NCBI GenBank assembly: GCA_002292365.1
Contig: DBBU01000044.1
Coordinates: 1-64,000 of the forward strand
From: Flammeovirgaceae bacterium UBA976
GTDB lineage: Bacteria > Bacteroidota > Bacteroidia > Cytophagales > Cyclobacteriaceae
DNA: 64,000 nucleotides
Direction of reading: 5' to 3'
Within the stretch, counting starts at the first letter, position 1, and the number at the start of each line of letters is the position of its first letter. This document shows, piece by piece, positions 36,579 through 45,201 of this stretch. The translations under genes were made by a program, and so were the position numbers. A model generated the notes under the pieces. It was not told where the DNA came from. It worked only from the letters and a program-made list of their open reading frames with translations, and did not search any database.

Positions 36579-38579
36579 ATGAATGATTTTCAGATAGAGA
36601 TAAGACAAGGACTCCCCGAGAAACTGCCTCCAGTCGCCGTTTTAGATTCTGCTTTGAGTCATGCTCCTATACGAAAGGATATTTTATCAAAGACCGAAAA
36701 AAAATTGGCTTTACGAAACGCTTTGAGGTATTTTCCTTCCATATGGCATGAGATACTGATCAAAGAATTTCAACAAGAATTGAATGAATACGGTAGGATC
36801 TACATGTACCGTTTCATGCCTAAATATATAATGTACGCGCGACCGATTGGAGATTATCCAGCGCAATCCGTCCATGCAGCTGCCATCATGCATATGATTC
36901 AAAACAATTTGGATCCAGCGGTAGCTCAACACCCTCAGGAATTAATTACCTACGGTGGAAATGGGGCGGTCTTTCAAAATTGGGCGCAATACTTACTTAC
37001 GATGCAATATCTGTCTGAGATGACGGATGCACAATCACTGCACATGTACTCTGGACATCCCATGGGCCTATTTCCATCTTCAAAAGAGGCTCCAAGGGTC
37101 GTAGTGACCAATGGTATGATGGTGCCGAATTATTCAAAGCCGGATGATTTGGAGAAGTTTAATGCGCTAGGGGTTACTCAGTATGGGCAGATGACTGCGG
37201 GATCTTATATGTATATCGGTCCGCAAGGAATTGTTCATGGAACAGCCCTAACGGTGATGAATGGCTTTAGAAAGATTTTAGATAAGGACGAGACCCCTTT
37301 AGGCAAACTTTTTTTAACTGCAGGATTGGGCGGAATGAGTGGCGCGCAACCTAAAGCAGGATGTATAGCCGGCTGTGTAACTGTTTGTGCGGAGATAAAT
37401 TCCGTAGCGGCCAAGAAAAGGCATGCTCAAGGTTGGGTAGATGAAATCATCTATAAAATAGAGGAGTTGGTCGCTCGTGTCAAGAAAGCCAAGGAAAATA
37501 AAGAAGTCGTTTCCATTGCTTATTTAGGCAATATCGTAGAAGTTTGGGAACAGTTTTATGAAAATGGAATTCGGGTTGAAATGGGCTCTGATCAGACTTC
37601 GTTGCATAATCCCTGGTCCGGGGGCTATTATCCTGTCGATTTAACATTTAATGCTTCCAATCAATTAATTAAAGAGGATCCTGAACGATTTAAAATTGAA
37701 GTTCAAAAAACCTTGAGAAGACATGCGAAAGCTATCAACAAGCATGTCGCCCTTGGAACTTACTTTTTTGATTATGGCAATGCGTTTCTTTTAGAGGCAT
37801 CAAGGGCTGGTGGGGATGTTTTAAATGAAGAAGGAACCGATTTCAAATTTCGATCCTATGTTCAGGATATTTTAGGTCCAATGTGTTTTGATTATGGGTT
37901 TGGTCCTTTTAGATGGATATGTACTTCTGCTGATCCAGAGGATTTAGCGAAAACAGATGCATTGGCGTTAAAAACGATGTTGGCGCTCAAGAAAGAGGCT
38001 CCTAAAGAAATAGCCCAGCAAATGCAGGACAATATCACTTGGATAAAAGAAGCTCAAAAAAATAAATTAGTGGTGGGCTCACAAGCGAGAATCTTATATG
38101 CTGACGCCGAAGGGCGCATAGCGATTGCCAAAGCATTTAACGATGCCCTAGCCGCTGGCGATTTGTTGGCTCCTGTGATTTTGGGTCGTGACCATCATGA
38201 TGTAAGCGGCACAGACTCTCCTTATCGAGAGACCAGTAATATATATGATGGTAGTCAGTTCACTGCAGATATGGCCATTCAAAACGTTATCGGAGACAGT
38301 TTTAGAGGCGCTACCTGGGTCTCTATTCATAATGGAGGAGGTGTAGGATGGGGTGAAGTAATTAATGGTGGATTTGGATTAGTCTTGGATGGGAGTAAGG
38401 AAGCGGAGCAAAAGCTAAAGAATATGCTATTTTTTGATGTCAATAATGGAATAGCAAGAAGGGGTTGGGCACGTAACAAGGAAGCGATTTTTGCCATAAA
38501 AAGGGCAATGGATCAAAATAAGTTTTTAAAAATAACACTTCCCAACCAAGTAAATGATACATTGATCGATGGATTATAA
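36579..38579 (+). CDS. hutU: Urocanate hydratase
   Basis: A 666-residue urocanase, the long form usual in Bacteroidota (about 100 residues more than the Pseudomonas type). Signature stretches are ELITYGGNGAVFQNWAQY, MYSGHPMGLFPS, TAGLGGMSGAQPKAG (NAD-binding region), EMGSDQTSLHNPWSGGYYP and SIHNGGGVGWGEVINGGFG. It hydrates urocanate to imidazolonepropionate in histidine breakdown. It faces hutH, which makes its substrate, with 19 bases between the stop codons. hutI and the formimidoyl transfer genes are not in the window. The gene starts 92 bases after the terminator of the upstream run, so it must have its own promoter, but none is obvious. Confidence 0.96.
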   Translation: MNDFQIEIRQGLPEKLPPVAVLDSALSHAPIRKDILSKTEKKLALRNALRYFPSIWHEILIKEFQQELNEYGRIYMYRFMPKYIMYARPIGDYPAQSVHAAAIMHMIQNNLDPAVAQHPQELITYGGNGAVFQNWAQYLLTMQYLSEMTDAQSLHMYSGHPMGLFPSSKEAPRVVVTNGMMVPNYSKPDDLEKFNALGVTQYGQMTAGSYMYIGPQGIVHGTALTVMNGFRKILDKDETPLGKLFLTAGLGGMSGAQPKAGCIAGCVTVCAEINSVAAKKRHAQGWVDEIIYKIEELVARVKKAKENKEVVSIAYLGNIVEVWEQFYENGIRVEMGSDQTSLHNPWSGGYYPVDLTFNASNQLIKEDPERFKIEVQKTLRRHAKAINKHVALGTYFFDYGNAFLLEASRAGGDVLNEEGTDFKFRSYVQDILGPMCFDYGFGPFRWICTSADPEDLAKTDALALKTMLALKKEAPKEIAQQMQDNITWIKEAQKNKLVVGSQARILYADAEGRIAIAKAFNDALAAGDLLAPVILGRDHHDVSGTDSPYRETSNIYDGSQFTADMAIQNVIGDSFRGATWVSIHNGGGVGWGEVINGGFGLVLDGSKEAEQKLKNMLFFDVNNGIARRGWARNKEAIFAIKRAMDQNKFLKITLPNQVNDTLIDGL

Positions 38580-38598
38580 TTATAGTATAGGCAAGTAC

Positions 38599-40149
38599 CT
38601 ATCTAAAAGTGCTCCCCAGATCGATTTGGTGTGCTTGTGCCGTTTCATTGGCTTTTTTAACCAAATCCCCTGATGAAATCAATTCATGAGCGAGTTTAAT
38701 GTCCTCTGAAAAAATGCGATCTTCCTCTGCATGATTAATTTTAGTTCTTATTAATTCATGGCAATGGTCCAATATCAAGCCTGATTTTAAAGGCTTATGA
38801 TAGTCAAAAGCTTGCGCGGCACAGATCAGTTCTATGGCTAGGATGTGTTCTAAATTATCAATAATGGTATTGAGTTTTCGCCCACTGATGGATCCCATAC
38901 TGACATGATCCTCTTGTCCCAGTGAGGTAGGAATACTGTCTGCACTTGCAGGCCAACACAATCCCTTGTTTTCACTTGCCAGCGCGGCTGAGGTGTATTG
39001 CGGAATCATAAATCCAGAATTGATTCCAGTATTTTTCATCAACAAACGGGGCAAGCCCGCGGTTTTCCCTTCCAATAGAAGGTAAGTTCTTCGGTCCGAA
39101 ATATTTCCTATTTCGGCAGCGGCTAAACCCGTATAATCTAGGGGCATCGCTAGTAATTGGCCATGAAAATTACCCCCACTGATAGATGTTTGGGCGTTTA
39201 ATATAATAGGATTGTCCGTGACAGAATTTAATTCGGTGATGACTAATTCATTTAAATGGGACCACGCGTTTCTTGAGGCCCCATGTACTTGTGGAATGCA
39301 TCTTAAAGAGTAAGGATCTTGTACGCGGTCACAATCTTCATGGGAGGCGACCATTTCAGAACCGCTAAGTAAGGTGTTCATTCGAGCAGCGACGAGCTGA
39401 GACCCTTCAAAGGGCCTTAGTTCATGCAGTTCTTTGGTGAACGGGGATATAGATCCTAACAAACCTTCCAAGGACATGGCACCGACAATATCGGCAGCCT
39501 CAAGACAGTTATAAAAACGACTGAGCCCGAGTACGGCATAAGACAAGATGAACTGAGTACCATTGATCAATGCTAATCCCTCTTTTACCCCCAGCGGTAA
39601 GGGATCTAAATGATGTTGGGAATACATTTTTGCTGCGGACATGATTTCACCATCTATTTTAACTTTTCCCAATCCTATGATGGGAAGGAATAGATGTGCC
39701 AAGGGAGCCAAATCTCCCGAAGCACCAACAGATCCTTGGGAGGGTACCTCAGGTATAATTTCGTGATTAATAAAGAATATGATGCGTTCAAGCACTTCCA
39801 AAGAAATGCCAGAATAGCCCATACTCAGTGCATGTACTTTAGTGATGAGCATTAATTTTGCAATTAGGTCAGGGACGATTGGACCTACGCCAACACTGTG
39901 GCTTTTTAAAATATTTTTTTGAAGTAATTTGATTTGTTCTTTTGAAATTCTAGTGTCACAAAGAGGACCAAATCCGGTATTTATACCATAAACAGTACGT
40001 TCACTATGTGCTATGTCCAGTGTGTTTTTTCTACTTTCCTGAATGTTAACCTTAGTACGTTTTCCAATTTCACAAGTGATTTTGTTATTTGCGATTTGAA
40101 GAGCCAAATGAGGGGTGAGGTGATCTTCTCCAAAATAAAATATTTTCAT
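38599..40149 (-). CDS. hutH: Histidine ammonia-lyase
   Basis: A 516-residue aromatic ammonia-lyase. The MIO prosthetic group arises from Ala143-Ser144-Gly145 in GSVGASGDLAPLAHL. YGINTGFGPLCD (about residues 54-65), the YSLRCIPQVHGA segment and the EDHVSMGS block are further family marks. It deaminates histidine to urocanate, which the convergent hutU uses. Unusually for a catabolic gene it follows plsC, gatC and a large TPR membrane protein on the same strand, with only 10 bases separating it from the latter. Confidence 0.96.
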   Translation of the reverse strand: MKIFYFGEDHLTPHLALQIANNKITCEIGKRTKVNIQESRKNTLDIAHSERTVYGINTGFGPLCDTRISKEQIKLLQKNILKSHSVGVGPIVPDLIAKLMLITKVHALSMGYSGISLEVLERIIFFINHEIIPEVPSQGSVGASGDLAPLAHLFLPIIGLGKVKIDGEIMSAAKMYSQHHLDPLPLGVKEGLALINGTQFILSYAVLGLSRFYNCLEAADIVGAMSLEGLLGSISPFTKELHELRPFEGSQLVAARMNTLLSGSEMVASHEDCDRVQDPYSLRCIPQVHGASRNAWSHLNELVITELNSVTDNPIILNAQTSISGGNFHGQLLAMPLDYTGLAAAEIGNISDRRTYLLLEGKTAGLPRLLMKNTGINSGFMIPQYTSAALASENKGLCWPASADSIPTSLGQEDHVSMGSISGRKLNTIIDNLEHILAIELICAAQAFDYHKPLKSGLILDHCHELIRTKINHAEEDRIFSEDIKLAHELISSGDLVKKANETAQAHQIDLGSTFR

Positions 40150-40159
40150 GTGTTACATT

Positions 40160-42943
40160 TTAGTATCGTTGCCAGGCGCCTGATTGGGATTTTCGCTGCT
40201 GCTGCGCATCATAATAATGTACAGCAAAAGTATTCATTTCTTGGGTAGAAAGGAGTTCCATGAGACGCATGTAGCCACTATCAGCATATTCTGGTAATCC
40301 TATTTTTATTGAGGTAAAACAATAAGCTTTTAAGAGGGGAATAGAGTAAGGATTAATTTCTATGGCCTCGACCAGTATATTGTACATTGAATCCAAGTTC
40401 GCATTGGCCTCATTTACCCTATTTATTATGCCTAGTTCGTCAAAGGCATTCTGAGCTATGTTGAGCTCTTTACTGTGAGGTGAAAGCCCATTTATAAGGA
40501 TTTTTTTGTGAGCATCGGGAAGTGATGGCAAGAGATCTTTAAGAATTCTCTCAATTTCATCTTTGCGATCTGCTGAGATCAACTGCTGCCTGTATTTCTT
40601 CCATATTGTCTGTAAATCAAGGGGACTGAATGAAGACAAGAGGGAGGTATTATCCCATTCAAAAGCCTCGGGGCGATAATAAAAATAGGTAATACTTTCA
40701 TTATTTTGACCTATGATGATTGGATCAATGAGTGCGCCGAGGGCGTATTTTCCACTGTCTTTTTTAATCAAGATATCCAAAGATGATTTGGCCAAGGACC
40801 AGTTTTGGCTTTCCAGAGCGGCGATCATGAGGTTGTGATCACTGTTTAAATTACCATACCTTTTTGATTTTGTGAATAGTTCAATAGCTAATTTAGGAGC
40901 GGAGTTATGTAATGCCATTTTTCCCATCATTTCTAAAACGATTCCTTTTTCCATACTATTTGAAAACGTCATCAATACATCTAACTTCTTAAATGCCTGG
41001 TTAATGTAGCCCGTTCGGTACAACCCTAAGGCTTGAGATTCTAAAATAGCTCGGTTCCAATCACCCGATTTGATAGTTTGCAAGAGGGTGTCAGAGATCA
41101 GGTGCAACGTGGTGTGGTCGCCCATCAAGTTGGCATTGATCAAAAGTGAAAGGGAGTGTAGATTTAGAGGATTGAAGAGGAGTGGTTCTAGTTGAGGATC
41201 GAAGGACTGGCCGGCTTTAAGTCGCTCACCCAGCATATTGGTCTTAAGCGGAAGTGAGGCAGCGTCATAGATTGTTTGGTCCCATTCATAGAGATTCATA
41301 AATGACTTATTCACTTCGATTGCTTGGTTCCATCGATCTGTCGTTCCGGCTTCATTAATTATTTTTCTTGCAGATTTTACATTACCGGTATTAAAATATT
41401 GAATGGCTAAATTATTACGGATTTCTGCAGACTTTGGGAAGTCGGCGAGCCCTTCGTTAAGCAGACTAAGGGAACGGGCAGGCTCGTCATTTTTGATGTA
41501 GGCTTGTGCTGCGTTGAGGTAAGCGAAGGGCGTTTCATTTTTTTTAGTGGCTCGGTAAAAGCGATAAGACGATTCATCAAAATTATTTTTTTGATTATAA
41601 TGTTTAGCCAAGCGATAATTAGAATAATGATTGTCCCAGGCAAAAACATTTCCTTGCTCATAATAGGCTACGGCCAAAGGTAAGTTACCTACTGCTTGAT
41701 GGAATTTACCCGTATAATTGTACTCGGCTGCTACCAGTTTTTGATAGGGGCCCTTATTGGCAATCAGAAAAAAAGCCAGTAGTACGATCAGTCCTCCTAA
41801 TTTTGACGAGACATAAGGAAAATTTCGATCTATGTACACAATCTTATATACTTGCATGCCCCTGACCAAAGGATCAATAAAGTTAAAAATGAGATAAAGG
41901 ATAAACATAAATCCGAATCCCAGGTGAGCATATAGAATTAGATAACTCATACCATCATAGGAAGGATCATTGCCATGGGTCAAGCCCAAATTTAAATAGC
42001 TCAAAGCGATACAGCCGAGTAAAAAGAAAAGCCATGTAACATCGAATGCTTGTTGTAATATTTTGTTCAAAATAATCTGCTTGTAAGGGATGGTTACGAT
42101 ACCAATCACAGCCGAACAAATCAAAAGATAAAGAGGATTGATAACATCAAAATTAAAATGTAATAGCCCCGCTTGAGTAGCCCAATACAAGCCCAATCCT
42201 CCAAGATAAAGGACGCCGAAGGAGATCAAATGCTTCAGGTTATTGGCGGATCCTCTGGTTTGGGTCAGAATATATAACAGCGCGAAAAGAATCTCTTCGG
42301 CAATAAAGCAGATGAATATAAATGTGAGGCTCGCAACACCCAGATGAGAGCCCGCCATGAATCCTTCCAGAAACTGAGGGTTTTCATTTACACAAAGGGC
42401 AAGAAAGCTTACTGTGATCAGGACAATAATCATCCATTTTTTCAAGAAGGACGGCTTCGGGTTAAAGGCATGAAAATAGTAGGTCGGTCCAAGACAGATC
42501 AAAACCCAAATTAAGGTTATCCATTTATCACCCAACTGAGCGCCAAAAAAACCTATAGAATCCAGATCTATATAATTGATAAACAAAAGACTCAGCCCTG
42601 AAAAAACAATAAACCCAAGTCTTTTTAGGTGGGTGCTAAAGGCTAAAAGGCCACAAAAAAAAATCCAAATAAGGAGGTTTAAGGCCCAACTGATTATTAA
42701 AGGCGGTTCAATATTACCCCCTTGAAAGGACTCATTGATAAAATAGATATAAGAGGAAAGAGCAAAATTAAATGGTCCTTTATTGAAGGTGAGGTAATCA
42801 AACGGTTCCTTTTTAAGGGTGCTGGTAACTTCCCAGTTGAGGTAGAGGTCGGCACCGATATAATCGAATGCTATGACCATTGCAATTAGGCTAAAATAGA
42901 TGCCCAGCAGTACTTTGGATAGGCTATTTAATTGGGGCATCAT
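40160..42943 (-). CDS. Large polytopic membrane protein with C-terminal TPR-like domain, unknown function
   Basis: A 927-residue protein of two parts. Residues about 8-400 hold roughly eleven hydrophobic helices, for example about 8-30, 80-104, 139-158, 193-225, 265-286, 331-356 and 383-400. Residues about 405-927 are soluble and helical, with TPR-like units such as KFHQAVGNLPLAVAYYEQGN, YLNAAQAYIKNDEPARSLSL and further degenerate repeats to the end. I recognise no catalytic motif, in particular no clear glycosyltransferase signature. The layout resembles the TPR-tailed polytopic proteins of Bacteroidota. It lies 10 bases after gatC and 10 before hutH, so it is co-transcribed with both. Function unknown. 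Confidence 0.8.
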   Translation of the reverse strand: MMPQLNSLSKVLLGIYFSLIAMVIAFDYIGADLYLNWEVTSTLKKEPFDYLTFNKGPFNFALSSYIYFINESFQGGNIEPPLIISWALNLLIWIFFCGLLAFSTHLKRLGFIVFSGLSLLFINYIDLDSIGFFGAQLGDKWITLIWVLICLGPTYYFHAFNPKPSFLKKWMIIVLITVSFLALCVNENPQFLEGFMAGSHLGVASLTFIFICFIAEEILFALLYILTQTRGSANNLKHLISFGVLYLGGLGLYWATQAGLLHFNFDVINPLYLLICSAVIGIVTIPYKQIILNKILQQAFDVTWLFFLLGCIALSYLNLGLTHGNDPSYDGMSYLILYAHLGFGFMFILYLIFNFIDPLVRGMQVYKIVYIDRNFPYVSSKLGGLIVLLAFFLIANKGPYQKLVAAEYNYTGKFHQAVGNLPLAVAYYEQGNVFAWDNHYSNYRLAKHYNQKNNFDESSYRFYRATKKNETPFAYLNAAQAYIKNDEPARSLSLLNEGLADFPKSAEIRNNLAIQYFNTGNVKSARKIINEAGTTDRWNQAIEVNKSFMNLYEWDQTIYDAASLPLKTNMLGERLKAGQSFDPQLEPLLFNPLNLHSLSLLINANLMGDHTTLHLISDTLLQTIKSGDWNRAILESQALGLYRTGYINQAFKKLDVLMTFSNSMEKGIVLEMMGKMALHNSAPKLAIELFTKSKRYGNLNSDHNLMIAALESQNWSLAKSSLDILIKKDSGKYALGALIDPIIIGQNNESITYFYYRPEAFEWDNTSLLSSFSPLDLQTIWKKYRQQLISADRKDEIERILKDLLPSLPDAHKKILINGLSPHSKELNIAQNAFDELGIINRVNEANANLDSMYNILVEAIEINPYSIPLLKAYCFTSIKIGLPEYADSGYMRLMELLSTQEMNTFAVHYYDAQQQRKSQSGAWQRY

Positions 42944-42953
42944 GTTGCTATTT

Positions 42954-43241
42954 TCACTCTAAAACTTTGGGAACCTTGAAAAAGCCATCTTGGTGGTCGG
43001 GAGCATTTCTCAGCAATGCCTCGTGGGTCAGTTCGTTTTTGGGTTCGTCAGGTCTGAAAACATTTGATTCAAAAGACATATGGGTGAGAGGTTCAATCCC
43101 AGTGGTGTCGAGCTCTTCTAGTTTTTTCACCCAAGAAATAATGCGCTTCATGTCTGCTATAAGCGGAGCTTCTTTATCTGGAGTTACCTCTAATCGAGCT
43201 AAATGGGCAAGCTTTTGAATGGTTTCTTTGTCAATATTCAT
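42954..43241 (-). CDS. gatC: Asp-tRNA(Asn)/Glu-tRNA(Gln) amidotransferase subunit C
   Basis: A 95-residue GatC. It has the family start IDKETIQKLAHLARLEV, the central helix with KRIISWVKKLEELDTTGIEPL, and the end NAPDHQDGFFKVPKVLE. The small subunit wraps around GatA and GatB and stabilises them. gatA is at 21146 on the opposite strand. It lies 18 bases after plsC. Confidence 0.95.
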   Translation of the reverse strand: MNIDKETIQKLAHLARLEVTPDKEAPLIADMKRIISWVKKLEELDTTGIEPLTHMSFESNVFRPDEPKNELTHEALLRNAPDHQDGFFKVPKVLE

Positions 43242-43259
43242 AATACCTTTGCTTCAAAT

Positions 43260-43997
43260 TTAGATAAAATCTTGCTTCGAATTTAACTCAGATTGGATTA
43301 TATCAAACACTTTCTTTTTTAAGGCCTTAATTTCTGCTTCATCTTGGGTCACAGGTAGGATTGGGGGATGTAATACGATCCGCATTTTACCCGGTAAAAT
43401 ATTAAATTCAGGTTCATCGGGCTGAATTTTGTGATTGTCATGGAAGGTGACTGGAATGATCGGAATTTGCTTTTCAATCGCAATTCTGAAAGCACCATCA
43501 AGAAAAGGAGTCATCTGAGGAGGATTTTTTGTTTTAATGCCTCCTTCAGGGAAAAAACTAAGCCCATAACCCATATCAAGGGCTTTCCGAGCTTGAAGTA
43601 TGCTTTGTCCTCGACTTTTTGAGTTAGATCGATTGACGGGGATATGAATTTTTCTAAACATATAACCAAAAAAGGGAACAGAGGCGATAGAGCTTTTCCC
43701 AATAAATTTGGTGTATATGGGAATTCTTGCAATCGCAGGAATGTCTAAATATGAAAAATGATTGGCACACAAGATATATTGTTGGTTTTTGATTAAATCG
43801 AATTGAATATCAAACTTCACTTTTAAAAAAATGAGCGGAAAATAGAGTCGTGCCCAGAGATAATTTACTCGGAGGGCAAGGCCGTGCCATTTTTCCTTTT
43901 GAGCGCTTAAGAAAAATAATGGGGAAAAAATTAAAAACGTGAGTATGAATAAAAAGGCTGCATAAAAGGTAAAGAGTCTAGCGAGATTTTTTTTCAT
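43260..43997 (-). CDS. plsC: 1-acyl-sn-glycerol-3-phosphate acyltransferase
   Basis: About 245 residues starting at the ATG whose last base is 43997 (KKNLARLFTFYAAFLF). A longer frame from 44021 is unlikely because a -7 box lies at 44024-44031, leaving no leader. A membrane helix (about residues 8-30) precedes the acyltransferase blocks: NHFSYLD gives the HX4D catalytic motif, and SFFPEGGIKTK gives the EGG/EGT phosphate-binding block. It adds the second acyl chain to lysophosphatidate in phospholipid synthesis. It is the first gene of a minus-strand run with gatC, the TPR membrane protein and hutH. Confidence 0.93.
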   Translation of the reverse strand: MKKNLARLFTFYAAFLFILTFLIFSPLFFLSAQKEKWHGLALRVNYLWARLYFPLIFLKVKFDIQFDLIKNQQYILCANHFSYLDIPAIARIPIYTKFIGKSSIASVPFFGYMFRKIHIPVNRSNSKSRGQSILQARKALDMGYGLSFFPEGGIKTKNPPQMTPFLDGAFRIAIEKQIPIIPVTFHDNHKIQPDEPEFNILPGKMRIVLHPPILPVTQDEAEIKALKKKVFDIIQSELNSKQDFI

Positions 43998-44023
43998 AAT
44001 GATCAGGAAATTGAGAACCAACT

Positions 44024-44031
44024 CAAATATA
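44024..44031 (-). promoter_or_regulatory. Probable -7 box of the plsC-gatC run
   Basis: On the minus strand this reads TATATTTG, matching TAnnTTTG, about 27 bases before the plsC start chosen at 43997. No convincing -33 element is seen. The 250-base divergent gap between plsC and the ABC gene otherwise contains only the ABC promoter. Confidence 0.5.
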
Positions 44032-44202
44032 TATTTCCTGTCACAAAATTGAGGTCTGTTTGGGTTAAGAACTTAGTAAAACTGCGATAAAGGTAATAGA
44101 ATTTGAGTGCAATGGATGGTAGATATTGGTCTCTGAAATAATGAGTTCATGACAATTATTAATCAAATTATTACCTGTTGAATTTGAATGATAACTATAG
44201 AG

Positions 44203-44232
44203 TTGCTAGATGTTTTGCATTCATTATCTTTG
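44203..44232 (+). promoter_or_regulatory. Promoter of the ABC transporter operon
   Basis: TTG at 44203-44205 and TATCTTTG at 44225-44232 are separated by 19 bases, a full match to the Bacteroidota TTTG-N19-TAnnTTTG pattern except for the first base of the -33 box. Transcription would start near 44238, which rules out the ATG at 44188 as the translation start. Confidence 0.7.
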
Positions 44233-44247
44233 AAATTCAATAATTCA

Positions 44248-45201
44248 ATGGAAGTTATCAAATATATTGAAACAACAAAAAAAAAGAAGATTTTGGACCT
44301 CATTAAAATTGATCACATCAGCAAAGCATACGGTGGACATCAGGCTCTTTCTGATGTCAGCCTAACCATTCCCGATAAAAGCATTTTTGGATTATTGGGC
44401 CCGAATGGAGCGGGAAAAACAACATTGATTCGTATCATCACCAAGATCATCCAGCAGGATCAAGGGAAGGTATTCCTAAATAAGGAAGAGATCACCTATG
44501 ATCTGGTGAGGAAGATCGGTTATTTGCCAGAGGAGCGGGGACTGTACAAGAAGATGAAGGTAGGTGAGCAACTCATTTACCTCTCTCAATTGAAAGGTCT
44601 GTCAAGAACAGAGGCGGTGAAAAGAATCAAAATATGGCTTGAAAAGCTCGATCTGAAGTCCTGGTGGAATAAAACTGTAGAGGATTTGTCCAAAGGGATG
44701 GCTCAAAAAGTACAGTTCATAGCAACGGTGGTGCATGAGCCCAAGTTGCTCATATTGGATGAGCCTTTTTCAGGGTTTGATCCGGTCAATGCAGATTTGA
44801 TTAAAAACGAAATATTGGAGTTGAGAGATAAAGGGGCAACCATTATTTTTTCTACCCATCGAATGGAATCAGTTGAAGAGCTTTGTGACAATATTGCACT
44901 GATTAACCAGTCTAAAAAAATATTAGATGGATCGGTTAAGCAAATCAAGGAGAAGCACAAACAAGGGCAGTATATCATTGATTACAAGGGAACCTTACCA
45001 ACAAAAGAATCTTTTGATGTGTTGAGTCAAACAGATCTGGAAGGAGATTTAAAGAGGGCGCATATTAAATTTCATCAGGCATCAAAGCCCAATGACTTGA
45101 TTGCACAACTCATTGAATCGATACAATTATTTTCCTTTTCAGAGAAAATACCGACCATCAATGAAATTTTCATTTCAAAAGTATCTCCAAGTCATGAATA
45201 A
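44248..45201 (+). CDS. ABC transporter ATP-binding protein (NatA-like)
   Basis: About 317 residues from the ATG at 44248. The reading frame is open from 44188, but that lies upstream of the promoter. The family N-terminus (DLIKIDHISKAYGG) begins at a TTG at 44293, so that is an alternative start. Walker A GPNGAGKTTL, signature LSKGM, Walker B LLILDEPFSGFDP and the switch His in FSTHRME are intact. The C-terminal about 80 residues match the extension (DUF4162-like) found in NatA-type sodium or drug exporters. The permease gene overlaps its end by 8 bases. Substrate unknown. Confidence 0.92.
   Translation: MEVIKYIETTKKKKILDLIKIDHISKAYGGHQALSDVSLTIPDKSIFGLLGPNGAGKTTLIRIITKIIQQDQGKVFLNKEEITYDLVRKIGYLPEERGLYKKMKVGEQLIYLSQLKGLSRTEAVKRIKIWLEKLDLKSWWNKTVEDLSKGMAQKVQFIATVVHEPKLLILDEPFSGFDPVNADLIKNEILELRDKGATIIFSTHRMESVEELCDNIALINQSKKILDGSVKQIKEKHKQGQYIIDYKGTLPTKESFDVLSQTDLEGDLKRAHIKFHQASKPNDLIAQLIESIQLFSFSEKIPTINEIFISKVSPSHE

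Noticed and set aside
38575..38600. ATAGG...CCTAT inverted repeat between hutU and hutH.
   Set aside because: The five-base stem without a T run is too weak to call a terminator.
43431..43732. Short frames on either strand within plsC, and similar frames inside dnaK, secA and sprA.
   Set aside because: They lie in other frames of well-recognised genes and show no family features.
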